Below are positions 8,105 through 17,281 of a DNA stretch of 47,574 bases, piece after piece. The position numbers and the translations under genes are program-made. This DNA comes from an uncultured Verrucomicrobiota bacterium (GTDB taxonomy: Bacteria; Verrucomicrobiota; Verrucomicrobiia; Opitutales; Intestinicryptomonadaceae), in contig CASDUP010000023.1 in NCBI GenBank assembly GCA_949283955.1, forward strand, positions 1 through 47,574, in the 5' to 3' direction. Below the pieces are notes generated by a model. It was not told the origin of the DNA. It made no database searches and was given only the letters and a program-made list of their open reading frames with translations. How positions within the stretch are numbered: position 1 is the first letter of the stretch; the number at the start of each line of letters is the position of its first letter.

Positions 8105-9964
8105 TCATGCGCGGGCAATAGCCCCAAATTTACACGTTTGATAGCACGCCCCGCACGATATGCACTTGGTATAATCGATGCTGTGCACTTTCTTGACCCC
8201 TCCCGAAATAGCCCCTGTCGGGCAGGCTCTTTCGCAGGCCGTGCAACCTTTGCATTTTTCTGCCACAACCGTGAATTTAACCAGTTTAGGACATACCGAC
8301 GCCGGACATTTTTTCTCGTTTATGTGCTTGTCGTACTCGTCTCTAAAGTACTTTAGCGTGGTTAAAATCGGATTCGGAGCGGTCTGCCCGAGCCCGCATA
8401 GAGCAGAAGTTTTCATCGTGGAGCAGATTTTCTCGAGCCTTTCGATGTCTCGAGGCTCTCCTTTTCCTGCGCAAATCTTCTCCAATATTTCCCTGCAATG
8501 GCGGGTTCCTATTCTGCACGGCACACACTTTCCGCAAGATTCGCTCTCGGTAAAGGATATGAAGAACTTGGCTACTTCCACCATGCACGAATCTTCGTTC
8601 ATTACCACCATTCCTCCCGAGCCGATTATCGAACCTACTCTCGCGAGATTTTCGTAGTCGACGGGAAGATCCATGTGGTCGGCTGTCAGGCAGCCTCCCG
8701 AAGGTCCTCCCGTTTGAACCGCCTTGAATTTTTTCCCTTCGGAGCATCCTCCCCCGATCTTGTTTATTATGTCTCCAAGCTTTAAGCCAAGCTCGACTTC
8801 TATGAGTCCAGTTCGCTCCACCTTTCCAGCGAGGGAAAACGTCTTGGTTCCCTTGCTTTTTTCGGAGCCCAATTTAGCGTACTCCTCCGCTCCTTCGCGC
8901 ATTATCGTGCCGGTAGCCGCGAGAGTTTCCACGTTGTTTATGTTAGTTGGCTTTCCGAATAGGCCCCTGTTGGCCGGGAACGGAGGCTTGGGGCGCGGCA
9001 TAGCTCTTACCCCTTCTATGCTTGCCATCAGCGAAGTTTCCTCTCCGCAAACGAAGGCTCCCGAACCCCTCTTTATTCTTATTTCAAATTCGAAACCGTT
9101 GGGAAACTTTTTTTTCAATAGTCCCGCTTTTTCGGCTTGGGATATGGCAAGCTTCAATCTCTCGATAGCAAGGGGATATTCAGATCTCACGTATATGTAG
9201 GCAACTTGGGCGCCTATTGCAAAACCCGCTATCATGAGTCCTTCGAGAACGCTATGGGGATCTCCTTCGAGAACCGACCTGTCCATGAAGGCTCCCGGAT
9301 CCCCTTCGTCGGCGTTGCAGACTATGTATTTTTTCTCGGAAGTCTTGGAAGCGCGGGCAAAACCCCATTTTACACCTGTTGGAAATCCCGCTCCGCCCCT
9401 TCCGCGAAGCCCGCTTCTTTTCATTTCCTCTATGGTTTCGTCCGGTCCCAAATCAAAAGCGCGCTCGAGTCCCTCGTACCCCCCGCGCGCCAAGCAATGT
9501 TCGAAATTCGACGGATCTATAATTCCGCAGTTGCGCAAAACGACCCTGTGTTGAAGGGCCATCATGGGATGCTGCGATATGGGTGCCACTCCCTGATAGG
9601 GCTCGGGAGACATTACAGCCTCCGCCTTGCGCGAGAGAACCTTTCCGGATTCGATATGCGATTCAACTATGTCTGCTACGTCTTTTGCGGAAACCTTCGA
9701 ATAGAGAACAGATGGTTCTCCTGGTCTTTTTACTTCTACCAGAGGCTCCGCGTAGCAAAGTCCAAGACATCCCGTCTCCACCACTTCGGCGCTGTCCGAC
9801 AGACCTTTTTTAGAGAGTTCCTTTTTGAACTCCTCCATCACTCCGAGCGCTCCCGCCGCCCTTCCGCATGTTGCCGCTCCGACAAGTATTCTTATCTTGT
9901 CGCCGTCGGCGAATTTTTTCCACGCCTCTTTCGCGGCCGCCCTTTCCTTCTCCAAAATCTTCAT
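8105..9964 (-). CDS. NuoF/HydB-like NADH- and FMN-binding subunit
   Basis: 619 residues. The N-terminal thioredoxin-like domain has three cysteines (ATCG at about 33, then GCLGLC at 65 and 69), a variant also seen in some HndC/HydB proteins. Next is the NuoF core with the glycine-rich NADH/FMN signature (GLRGRGGAGFPTG, then NADEGDPGAF) and the C-terminal [4Fe-4S] ligand set ESCGKCVPCR. The tail adds two ferredoxin-type [4Fe-4S] clusters (CKGCTACERACP and CISCGACYQTC), as in HydB/HndC/Stn subunits but not in respiratory NuoF. It should oxidise or reduce NAD(H) and pass electrons to the fused subunit. It starts 2 nt after the NuoE-like stop, so the two are translationally coupled. Confidence 0.9.
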   Translation of the reverse strand: MKILEKERAAAKEAWKKFADGDKIRILVGAATCGRAAGALGVMEEFKKELSKKGLSDSAEVVETGCLGLCYAEPLVEVKRPGEPSVLYSKVSAKDVADIVESHIESGKVLSRKAEAVMSPEPYQGVAPISQHPMMALQHRVVLRNCGIIDPSNFEHCLARGGYEGLERAFDLGPDETIEEMKRSGLRGRGGAGFPTGVKWGFARASKTSEKKYIVCNADEGDPGAFMDRSVLEGDPHSVLEGLMIAGFAIGAQVAYIYVRSEYPLAIERLKLAISQAEKAGLLKKKFPNGFEFEIRIKRGSGAFVCGEETSLMASIEGVRAMPRPKPPFPANRGLFGKPTNINNVETLAATGTIMREGAEEYAKLGSEKSKGTKTFSLAGKVERTGLIEVELGLKLGDIINKIGGGCSEGKKFKAVQTGGPSGGCLTADHMDLPVDYENLARVGSIIGSGGMVVMNEDSCMVEVAKFFISFTESESCGKCVPCRIGTRHCREILEKICAGKGEPRDIERLEKICSTMKTSALCGLGQTAPNPILTTLKYFRDEYDKHINEKKCPASVCPKLVKFTVVAEKCKGCTACERACPTGAISGGVKKVHSIDYTKCISCGACYQTCKFGAIARA

Positions 9965-9966
9965 GG

Positions 9967-10419
9967 CTAATCCAAACTCTTCAAAATTTTATCGAGGGAA
10001 GCTATGGTCATGCGAGCATGCACCTTGTCGTCTATAACTACCGCCGGAGCTAGCGCGCAGGCTCCCAAACATGCCACTCTCTCAAGGCTTATTTTTCCGT
10101 CCGGAGTAGTTTGACCCTCCTTTATGCCGAGCCTCTCTTCGAGAGCCGCCGCCAAATTCGCAGATCCTTTGACATGGCATGCGGTTCCTTTGCAAACCTT
10201 TATTACATGCCGTCCCGCAGGCTTAAATTTAAACTGCGCGTAAAAACTGGCTATCGAATAAATTTCAGCCTTAGATATTCCGAAGTAAGACGAAGCTTCG
10301 GATATCGCCTCCGGAGAAATGTATCCCGATTCTGTTTGTATGTCCTGAAGCGCGCTTACGAGATTTTCCCGCATGGGCTCGTAAGTTCTCAGGAGCGCAA
10401 GGAATTTTTCGTTTTCCAT
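9967..10419 (-). CDS. NuoE-like [2Fe-2S] subunit (thioredoxin-like ferredoxin)
   Basis: 150 residues, the normal NuoE/HydC size. The N-terminal helical part contains SGYISPEAISEAS and the family signature IYSIASFYAQF. The thioredoxin-like [2Fe-2S] domain has CKGTACH and CLGACALAP (C-x4-C and C-x3-C). It is the first gene of the redox operon and would shuttle electrons next to the FMN of the NuoF-like subunit. ATG at 10419 gives a family-typical N-terminus; an in-frame ATG at 10446 would add nine atypical residues. Confidence 0.9.
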   Translation of the reverse strand: MENEKFLALLRTYEPMRENLVSALQDIQTESGYISPEAISEASSYFGISKAEIYSIASFYAQFKFKPAGRHVIKVCKGTACHVKGSANLAAALEERLGIKEGQTTPDGKISLERVACLGACALAPAVVIDDKVHARMTIASLDKILKSLD

Positions 10420-10519
10420 ATGCTCTAAAGTTAAACTACCACCCATTTCTGACCAACCGTGTTTTGTCCGCGAGAAAAGCTTCGAAATGTATGTACGTAC
10501 TTAAAATGTAATTCCCAGA

Positions 10520-10548
10520 ATTTGAAATTTTTAATTTTCCTTTTGCAA
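10520..10548 (-). promoter_or_regulatory. Candidate promoter of the transhydrogenase operon
   Basis: Minus strand: TTGCAA (10543-10548), a 17-nt spacer, TCAAAT (10520-10525). The match is moderate. The upstream interval to 10837 is AT-rich and holds two inverted repeats but no gene. Confidence 0.3.
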
Positions 10549-10680
10549 CATTTTTCGGCGATTTTTTCTTCTTTTTTACATCTAAAATTTCTCCTCAAAA
10601 ATTGAGGCGACAAAGTGTGATTTTTTCTTTGTGAAAAACCTGTGAATTGTTTCCATAAAAAACCGTAAAAATTTTCCGAA

Positions 10681-10714
10681 CCAAATGGGAATATGGGAAT
10701 ATTCCCACTTTTGG
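10681..10714. promoter_or_regulatory. Operator-like palindrome upstream of the transhydrogenase operon
   Basis: A perfect 14-bp palindrome, TGGGAATATTCCCA (10694-10707), preceded by a second TGGGAATA half-copy (10686-10693). The whole is flanked by CCAAA (10681-10685) and TTTGG (10710-10714). It lies about 130-190 bp upstream of the candidate operon promoter. It does not match the Rex operator I know, so the regulator is unknown. Confidence 0.45.
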
Positions 10715-10770
10715 ACTAGGCTAATTCTCCGAAGCCGCGCGAAACAATTTTTGCCAACTTACTTAGTTTT

Positions 10771-10791
10771 CAACAAGTAGAAAACTTGTTG
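10771..10791. repeat. Inverted repeat downstream of the RsmB-like gene
   Basis: CAACAAGT (10771-10778) and ACTTGTTG (10784-10791) flank a 5-nt loop. The T-run lies on the plus-strand side, so it is not a clear terminator for the minus-strand gene ending at 10838. Confidence 0.4.
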
Positions 10792-10837
10792 TAGTTTTTC
10801 GCAAAACATAATAGTGATAATTTAAGAAATAAATAAT

Positions 10838-12253
10838 TTATCTTTTTCTTAGAAAGGCAGCCATTCCGGCGCCGTCGGAATTTTCGGACGGAAATATCTT
10901 TTTTTCTTCAACCAGTTCAAAGCATTTATTTTTTTCCAAAAACTTTCTTGCCACAATCTCGTTTTCCTCAGGCTCGATGGAACAAGTCGAATACACGAGA
11001 GTTCCTCCAATTTTGACAAATTCCGCAGCTGTGTCTAAAAGTTTTCCTTGAAGTTCAGACCTATTTAAAAAATCAAGATGCGAAAGTCTATATCTGGCAT
11101 CGGGTCTTCTTCCCAAAACTCCACTGTTTGAGCATGGAGCATCTAAAAGAACTTTATCGAACTGTTCGGGCAATTTTTTTTCTTTCAGAAACTCTAAAAA
11201 TTTTTTGGCTCCAAGTCTCAGGTCGAAATTCAAAACCGACACGTTCAAAAAATCTATTCCGCTCAAATTTTCATTTAAAATCCTTATCCTGCCCTCTCCG
11301 AAATCGCACGCCACCAAAGTTCCCTCCGGTTTTTTAAGATGCGAATCCTTCAAAATCAGATCTGCTATCATTCTGGATTTTCCGCCCGGAGCCGAACATA
11401 AATCCAAAACCGATTCTCCGGATTTCGGACTTAAGAGTTTTGGAGCGAAGGAAGTGGAGGGATCTTGGATATAGGCTAGCTTTGAAGTAAGAATTTTTTC
11501 CGCCTTTTTCCAATTTCCTGATTTCAAAAGCCAAAAATCTTCAAATTCCGTAGAGCTGAAAAGGTCGGAATTTTCCTTCAAAATTTTCAGGGCTTCTTTG
11601 GTTGGAGAATATCTGAAATATACTCCGCTCGGAACGGAGTTGGCTCTTAGAATTTCTAAAGTTTTTTCCGCTCCGAAATTTTTTATCCACTTTTCGACCA
11701 AAAATTTTGGATGGCTGTAATAGATTGAGGAAAGTTCCGCGAATTTTTCTGAAGCTCCCTTCTTTTCTTCCAAAGCCGCAAAAAAAGCCGATTTCAAGTC
11801 TTTTCTAATGGACTCGCAGATTTCAGGAAATTTTCTGAGGAAAGCATTTAGGAATCCCGACTCGCTTTTTGAACAGTGTTTTTTTGAGTATTCTACCCAC
11901 GAGTGCGCGGACTTTGCCCGTTTGTTTTCATCTTGAGCTTCAAATATTTCTGCGCATGCCAAAAGGGAGCAAGCCATTAGTTTTCTCTTTGGCTTACCGC
12001 TTCTCGAAAAATTCTCGAGGGCTTTCTCAAACAGCAGCTTTCTACGAAGAACCCCCAAAAAGAGAAATTGACAAATACCATGAAAATGTCTGTTCTTAAA
12101 AGTCAATATGGGATACTCGCAACGGACGTCTCCGTTTTCCGGAAACGCTTCTTCGCGAGATTCCAATATCTTTACGATGTCGGACAAGTCGGCGTTCGGA
12201 TTTTCGTCCCTACAGCTCATATTTTCCGCTCGCTTGTAAAGACTCTTGCGCAT
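10838..12253 (-). CDS. rsmB: RsmB/NOL1-NOP2 family rRNA cytosine-C5 methyltransferase
   Basis: 471 residues. An N-terminal NusB-like helical region is followed by a Rossmann methyltransferase domain: SAM motif LDLCSAPGGKS, motif IV DAPCSNSG with one catalytic cysteine, and motif VI YSTCSIEPEENE with the other. This cysteine pair is the signature of RNA m5C methyltransferases, and the NusB-like N-terminus favours RsmB (C967 of 16S rRNA in E. coli). The ORF opens further upstream (ATG 12319) but would then overlap the divergent GreA-like gene, so 12253 is preferred; ATG 12220 is also possible. Neither has a good Shine-Dalgarno sequence. Family assignment is firm; exact target is inferred. Confidence 0.85.
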   Translation of the reverse strand: MRKSLYKRAENMSCRDENPNADLSDIVKILESREEAFPENGDVRCEYPILTFKNRHFHGICQFLFLGVLRRKLLFEKALENFSRSGKPKRKLMACSLLACAEIFEAQDENKRAKSAHSWVEYSKKHCSKSESGFLNAFLRKFPEICESIRKDLKSAFFAALEEKKGASEKFAELSSIYYSHPKFLVEKWIKNFGAEKTLEILRANSVPSGVYFRYSPTKEALKILKENSDLFSSTEFEDFWLLKSGNWKKAEKILTSKLAYIQDPSTSFAPKLLSPKSGESVLDLCSAPGGKSRMIADLILKDSHLKKPEGTLVACDFGEGRIRILNENLSGIDFLNVSVLNFDLRLGAKKFLEFLKEKKLPEQFDKVLLDAPCSNSGVLGRRPDARYRLSHLDFLNRSELQGKLLDTAAEFVKIGGTLVYSTCSIEPEENEIVARKFLEKNKCFELVEEKKIFPSENSDGAGMAAFLRKR

Positions 12254-12275
12254 GAAAATACAAGAAAAATAAATT

Positions 12276-14321
12276 ATGACCTCCGAAGAGATTGACACAA
12301 TTTTAAGGAAAAATCGCAAACTTGCCGGAAAAAGAGCGAAACTTGAGGCGATGAAAGACGGCGCCTATTGCTGGCACGGAAGCTGGGGCTTCGGACGGAT
12401 TAAGAGCTACGATTCCTCGAAGGGGAAGTTGGTGATAGATTTCGAGGGGAAACCCGGGCACATGATGGATCCGGTTTTTTGCGTGGACAAGCTCGACATT
12501 TTGAGCGACGACAACCTCATAGTTCGGTTTCGCAACGACAGGGAGAATGTCGAAAAGGAGATGAAAAATCCCGCCGATTTCGTGGAGAGAATTTTAGCGG
12601 GCAGGGAAGACAGAAGCGTGAGTTCGGTGGAGTTGGAAAATCTGCTGAAGCAGTTGTTTGGATACATGTTTGTGAACGCGTTGGAGCTTCCCGAGAAAGA
12701 GTTTGAAAAGAAGAACAAGGCAGCGGAGAAGGCTTACAGGGCGTGGTGGAGCAAAGCGAAAGAGGCTTTGTTCCGCGATCCGCGCGTTGCCTGTCCGAAG
12801 ACGAAGACGGGAGCGTATGTTCTTCGCCAGGAAGGGGAGGAGAAAAACCCCGAACAAGAGGTAATAGAGGAGTACTTCATAAACCGCGAGCCCAAGAAGA
12901 AGATACTTTTGGCGGAGCGTCTGTTCAAGACAGTAAAGAACGGGGGCGACGTTGGAAAGATAATGGACAAGCTGCCCCAGATAAAGGAGGAGCTTACCGA
13001 GGCAATAAAGAACGCCCGTTCCCTAAACGACGCGGACAAGTTGCATGGAATTTGGGTTAGGAACGACTTGATTCGCTATCTTTACGAGGGCGACGAATCC
13101 AAGGTAGAGGAAATAGCTCCGCGAAGCAAAGACATCATAAAGGCAACCGACGAGCGCGATCCGAAAGAGGGGCTTACCAATCTTGCGAAAAATCTGCCGT
13201 CGGCTTATTTGGAGAGGTTCCTCGATCTTCTCACTCGAATTTACAAGGAGCATTGGCGCGACGTGATAATGAAGCTGCTTCAAAACAGCGAGGGTCGCTT
13301 CACGAACGAGTGCATAGACTTTCTGTTGGATTGGGACGTAAACAAGGAGTCGCGCAACGTAAAGGGGGAGCAAATTCCCGACGACGGCAAGAAAAACGCG
13401 AAGGGGGAGCCGCTCACTTCCCGCGAATTGATAAAGATAAGTTTCAAGCGTTGGCTCGACGAACAGACTTTGCACGGGCCAGTGATTCTTTGGATAGTGA
13501 AGAATCGCAACGCTTCCAGATACAAGGATATTCTGGAGGACATAATAGGGCAGGATTTGTTGAGCGCGTTGTTGTCGGCGGTCGATGACGAATCGCTGCA
13601 GCGCGAGACGGTTGTTTCCACTGCGCGCATTCCGCTTGCGGACGCGTTGAGCGACGACAAGTCTCTCATATCGGACATGCTCAAGAATTCCACACCTGAA
13701 AATGCAAGGGATTTGGCGCAAAGCCTGTTGTTGAACCAGGGGTTTGAAGATCTGACGAAAAAGTCCATACTTGCTAGATTCATAGCTAAATTTCCGAATA
13801 TCACGTCGCTTGTGGCGTCGAAGACGGTTTCCAAGAGCAGCCGCCTGATAGTTTCTGAATGGAGCATGCAGGCGCACAGGGACGAGCTCGAAGACATACT
13901 CAGCCGCCAGTTGCCCGAGAACACAAGGGCTATCGAAGCCGCCAAGGAACTCGGGGACCTCTCGGAGAATTCCGAATACAAAATGGCCCGCGAGCACAAC
14001 GCCATACTTACGGCACGTCTCGGAAAACTTCAGGAGGAGATCAAGAGCGCGGACGTCACGGACTTTACGGAGGCCACGAACGACGTTGTAGGAATCGGAA
14101 GCGTGGTGACCATGCGTTCGGAAGGGGGAAAGACCTTCACTTGCACGATTCTCGGAGCGTGGGACGGCGATACGGACAGAAACATATATTCGTATCAAGC
14201 TCCTCTTTCGATGGGGCTCATGTCGCACAAGGTCGGGGAGAAGCTTGTCGCCTCAATCGGAGGGAAGCCCGAGACTTGGGAAATTACAAAAATCCAAAGA
14301 TACGTGGACTTGGTGAAATAG
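12276..14321 (+). CDS. Long GreA-like transcription elongation factor (PVC-type)
   Basis: 681 residues; ordinary GreA is about 158. The C-terminal 140 residues are a GreA/GreB: an antiparallel coiled coil whose tip carries the acidic DLSENSEY (near residue 560), then the FKBP-like C-terminal domain (SVVTMRSEGG, DGDTDRNIYSYQAPL, GEKLVASIGG). The first 90 residues form a small beta domain (WGFGRIKSYD, KLVIDFEGKPGH) that resembles a tudor- or CarD-like fold. A long helical linker of about 400 residues lies between them. Chlamydia encodes a similar giant GreA, so this may be a PVC-superphylum form. It should rescue backtracked RNA polymerase; the role of the extension is unknown. It is monocistronic with a strong terminator. 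Confidence 0.85.
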   Translation: MTSEEIDTILRKNRKLAGKRAKLEAMKDGAYCWHGSWGFGRIKSYDSSKGKLVIDFEGKPGHMMDPVFCVDKLDILSDDNLIVRFRNDRENVEKEMKNPADFVERILAGREDRSVSSVELENLLKQLFGYMFVNALELPEKEFEKKNKAAEKAYRAWWSKAKEALFRDPRVACPKTKTGAYVLRQEGEEKNPEQEVIEEYFINREPKKKILLAERLFKTVKNGGDVGKIMDKLPQIKEELTEAIKNARSLNDADKLHGIWVRNDLIRYLYEGDESKVEEIAPRSKDIIKATDERDPKEGLTNLAKNLPSAYLERFLDLLTRIYKEHWRDVIMKLLQNSEGRFTNECIDFLLDWDVNKESRNVKGEQIPDDGKKNAKGEPLTSRELIKISFKRWLDEQTLHGPVILWIVKNRNASRYKDILEDIIGQDLLSALLSAVDDESLQRETVVSTARIPLADALSDDKSLISDMLKNSTPENARDLAQSLLLNQGFEDLTKKSILARFIAKFPNITSLVASKTVSKSSRLIVSEWSMQAHRDELEDILSRQLPENTRAIEAAKELGDLSENSEYKMAREHNAILTARLGKLQEEIKSADVTDFTEATNDVVGIGSVVTMRSEGGKTFTCTILGAWDGDTDRNIYSYQAPLSMGLMSHKVGEKLVASIGGKPETWEITKIQRYVDLVK

Positions 14322-14353
14322 AAAAAAGGCCGCCAAACAAGGCGGCCTTTTTT
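14322..14353 (+). terminator. Rho-independent terminator of the GreA-like gene
   Basis: A 13-bp stem (AAAAAAGGCCGCC with GGCGGCCTTTTTT) around the loop AAACAA, directly after the stop codon. The 200 bp from here to ribF show nothing else. Confidence 0.9.
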
Positions 14354-14553
14354 GTTATTTAGTTAAAATGTTTTTTGCCCATCTAAGGTTTCAATTCCTT
14401 TGTTGTATTTTGCGAATCTTTTTTTAAAGCGGATTCTCTTCTGCCCGGCTTAGAAAAAGATCTGCTTCGGGCTTGCCGCTCTAATTCCCTTCGCTTTTGC
14501 GGCGAATCTTCAGCCAATCCGAATACGCGAAAAAATCCGAAAAAATATTTTTT

Positions 14554-15516
14554 CTAAGAGCTCTTTTTTTTCCTTTTGGCTCTCTTTGAGAAAAATTCCG
14601 CCGCCGATTCCTTATCCAGGGAAATCTGCTTTTTCAGCTCGTCCAGAGAGGAGAATTTTCTCTCGGGCCTCAAAAATTTTTTAAGAGAAATGGAAACTTT
14701 CGTTCCTGCCCTTATAGAGGCGGGCTCAAACAAATTTATCTCGAGAAGAGGGGAATGTTTTTTCTTGTCGGTAGTAGGGGAAAGTCCGTAGTTTGCCACG
14801 CCGTTCATTTTGCCTTTGAGCGTTTCAAGTACGGCGGCGTACGCCCCGAAAGGAGGTTTGCAATGCGGGTTCCAAGGAAGGTTTACTGTCGGGAATCCGA
14901 TTTTTCTTCCGAGCCGCTTTCCCGCGGAGGTTTTTCCCGAGGCGGAGTACGGCAAGCCCGACAATATCTCGAATTTTTCCAACTCACCGTTTCGGAGCGC
15001 CTCGCGGAGCCTCGAGGAACTCACTCTCGAGCCGAGTTTTTCCACTCCTTGAACCTCCGAATATTTCCATCCTTCCTTCTTGGATAGCGATCTGAGAACT
15101 TTCGGATTTCCCTCCGCGCCGCGTCCGAAGACAAAATTGCTTCCCGTGACCACTCCTTTAAGGGAGGGAAATTTTTTCATTAAAAAACCCGAAAATTCCT
15201 CTGGGGAAAGGGAGGCGAATTTTTTTGTAAATTTTTTGACAAATACTCTATCTATTCCTTCCCTGATAAATTTTTCGGCTCGGGATTCTCCGTCGAAGAG
15301 TAGGGAGGCGGGAGGTCGGCCCATGTTTATTACGCTCGATGGATGTGGAGAAAACGTGAAGACGCAGGCTTCCGCCCCGAATTTTTTCGCGATGGATTTT
15401 GCTCTAGACATGACTTTTCTATGGCCCACGTGGGCTCCGTCGAACATTCCGATGGCAAGAACGCACGGTTTTTTGTAGGAGGAAATTTTGTCGATGTCTG
15501 TCAGAAGTTTTCTCAT
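14554..15516 (-). CDS. ribF: Bifunctional riboflavin kinase/FAD synthetase
   Basis: 320 residues, the normal length. The N-terminal FAD synthetase (nucleotidyltransferase) domain has GMFDGAHVGH (23-32) and GSNFVFGRGAEGNP. The C-terminal riboflavin kinase domain has GKRLGRKIGFPTVNL and GVANYGLSPT. It converts riboflavin to FMN and then FAD, the cofactors needed by the transhydrogenase encoded nearby. It is the last gene of the nusA operon, 16 nt after truB. The C-terminus is unusually basic (RAKRKKKSS). Confidence 0.95.
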   Translation of the reverse strand: MRKLLTDIDKISSYKKPCVLAIGMFDGAHVGHRKVMSRAKSIAKKFGAEACVFTFSPHPSSVINMGRPPASLLFDGESRAEKFIREGIDRVFVKKFTKKFASLSPEEFSGFLMKKFPSLKGVVTGSNFVFGRGAEGNPKVLRSLSKKEGWKYSEVQGVEKLGSRVSSSRLREALRNGELEKFEILSGLPYSASGKTSAGKRLGRKIGFPTVNLPWNPHCKPPFGAYAAVLETLKGKMNGVANYGLSPTTDKKKHSPLLEINLFEPASIRAGTKVSISLKKFLRPERKFSSLDELKKQISLDKESAAEFFSKRAKRKKKSS

Positions 15517-15532
15517 TGCGGGCGGTCAGAAA

Positions 15533-16255
15533 TCAAAACGCGAAACTGGGCACAGCTTCGCGGGCGGGAATTATGTGGCGGCGTATTTCTGAAGCGCCCA
15601 TGTGCCGCAGAGCTTCTATTGTGACGGCGTCCGAAACGTTCAGTTTGTCGCTGGAAATTCTCCGAAGCTCCGTCATGTACGCTCCGCATCCGAGCTTTTT
15701 GCCGAGGTCGTGGCAGATGGTTCTGACGTAGGTTCCCTTGCTGCACGCGAGGCGGAATTTCGCGCGGGGAGGCTTCCATTCGAGAAGGTTAAAGGAGGAA
15801 ACGTTGATGAATCGCGGCTGGCGGGCGACTTCCTGACCTTTTCTTGCGAGTTTGTAGAGGGGAACTCCGTTTATTTTTTTTGCGGAAAACATGGGAGGGG
15901 TTTGATATTGGTCTCCCACAAACCCTTTCATGGCCTTTTCCAGCTCCTCTGCGGAGAAATCTGGAACGGGGAAAGATGCCACGCGCTCCCCTTCCGCGTC
16001 GTGGGTATCCGTTTCGGCTCCGAGTTCAAATTCGCCCTGATAGACTTTGTCGAGGCTCATCAGATATTGTGAAACTTTGGTCGCCTTGCCAACCAGTATG
16101 ACAAGAAGCCCCGTGGCGAGCGGGTCCAAAGTTCCTGCGTGGCCTACGGAGCGCATTTTTAAAATTCGGCGCACGTCGTTTACCACGTCGTGCGAAGTGC
16201 AACCCGAGTGTTTGTCGATAAGAAGAATTCCGTCAAAGGCGTTTGTTTTTTCCAT
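15533..16255 (-). CDS. truB: tRNA pseudouridine-55 synthase
   Basis: 240 residues. It has [18 protein letters not shown] and the catalytic motif [12 protein letters not shown] (Asp44), followed by VGKATK, all classic for TruB. It isomerises U55 in the T-loop of tRNAs. It is somewhat shorter than E. coli TruB (314) because it lacks a full C-terminal PUA domain, as in many bacteria. It starts 4 nt after nrnA, within the nusA-infB operon where truB is usually found. Confidence 0.95.
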   Translation of the reverse strand: MEKTNAFDGILLIDKHSGCTSHDVVNDVRRILKMRSVGHAGTLDPLATGLLVILVGKATKVSQYLMSLDKVYQGEFELGAETDTHDAEGERVASFPVPDFSAEELEKAMKGFVGDQYQTPPMFSAKKINGVPLYKLARKGQEVARQPRFINVSSFNLLEWKPPRAKFRLACSKGTYVRTICHDLGKKLGCGAYMTELRRISSDKLNVSDAVTIEALRHMGASEIRRHIIPAREAVPSFAF

Positions 16256-16259
16256 GAAA

Positions 16260-17267
16260 TTACTTTTTCTTGGCAGAGTCGATTTCGCGCAAATGTTCCT
16301 CTATTGCGGAGAGAAGCTGCGGATAGAAGGTGTTTATATCCATTCCTTTCGCGGTAAATCCCGCGGCGGCCATGTGGCCTCCCCCGCCGAATTTGGCCGC
16401 TATCTCGTCCACGCGAAACTTTGGATCTTTCGCTCTCAAGCTGCCCTTTACCCCGTCTGGGATATGCTCCAAAAGCGCCGCCACTTCAACCCCGTCGATT
16501 GAGCGGGCGTAGTCGACTAATCCGTCGCTGTCGGCTTTTTCGGCTCCCGTGCGCTCGTAAACTCCGCTTTCCAAAAGCCCTATGCAAACCCTGTTGTCGA
16601 AATGCATAGTCAGGGTTTTCAGATAGCTTGCGAGAAGTTTTATTTTTGCAAAACTTTCCCTCTGATAAAGTTCTCTGGCGACTTTTGCCGGGTCGGCCCC
16701 GAGTTTTACCAGCTCGGAGGCGATTTCCCATGTGCGGTATTTTGCGGAGGGAGTAGTGAGTTGCCGCGTGTCCATCATGATTCCCATGAAGAGCCTCTCC
16801 GCATTTTTTTGCGAAATAGAGATTCCTGAGTCGAGATGCATTCCGGCAATCAATTCCGCGGCGGCGGCCGCATCGGGCTCCAAAATGTCTATGAGAGCAC
16901 CGGAAGGACCGCTCGAGACGTGGTGGTCTATAGTTGCTAGGAAGGGCAGATTTGAGAAATTTTCCGCTCCGGTTCTGGAAAAGCTCGAGCAGTCAACGCA
17001 AACGGTGTGGAAATTTTTCCCATCAAAATTCTTTGCGGGAACGATTTCCTCCCCGAAGGCGAAATTTTTATAAAGGCGCGGAAGGGGATGGGCGTCGACG
17101 CACACAACCTTTTTTGCCCCCGCCTCTCTTAGAGTGTCTGCCGTAGCGAACATCGACGACACGCAGTCTCCGTCCGGTCGGACGTGCCCGAAAACTGCTA
17201 CGTTCAATCCCCGAACCGACTCGAGGAGCCTCCGGAATTTTTCTGCGGAATTTGGAAAATACATCAT
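16260..17267 (-). CDS. nrnA: DHH-family bifunctional oligoribonuclease/pAp phosphatase
   Basis: 335 residues. The DHH domain has HVRPDGDCV (D32, D34), [10 protein letters not shown] and the DHH motif in [10 protein letters not shown] (114-116). The C-terminal DHHA1 domain has the [12 protein letters not shown] motif. The family degrades nanoRNA and dephosphorylates pAp. The ORF opens upstream to 17312 but that would overlap rbfA by 31 nt; ATG 17267, 14 nt after the rbfA stop, gives the family-typical N-terminus. The rbfA-nrnA-truB order is conserved in many bacteria. Confidence 0.9.
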   Translation of the reverse strand: MMYFPNSAEKFRRLLESVRGLNVAVFGHVRPDGDCVSSMFATADTLREAGAKKVVCVDAHPLPRLYKNFAFGEEIVPAKNFDGKNFHTVCVDCSSFSRTGAENFSNLPFLATIDHHVSSGPSGALIDILEPDAAAAAELIAGMHLDSGISISQKNAERLFMGIMMDTRQLTTPSAKYRTWEIASELVKLGADPAKVARELYQRESFAKIKLLASYLKTLTMHFDNRVCIGLLESGVYERTGAEKADSDGLVDYARSIDGVEVAALLEHIPDGVKGSLRAKDPKFRVDEIAAKFGGGGHMAAAGFTAKGMDINTFYPQLLSAIEEHLREIDSAKKK

Positions 17268-17281
17268 GTTCCGAAAAATTT

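Noticed and set aside
10620-10660. Rex operator near TTGTGAAAAACCTGTGAA
   Set aside because: The half-sites are direct rather than inverted; it does not form the expected palindrome.
15423-15434. A third parS-like site (GCCCACGTGGGC)
   Set aside because: Only the central CACGTG is shared; the flanks do not match and it encodes the conserved GAHVGH motif of RibF.
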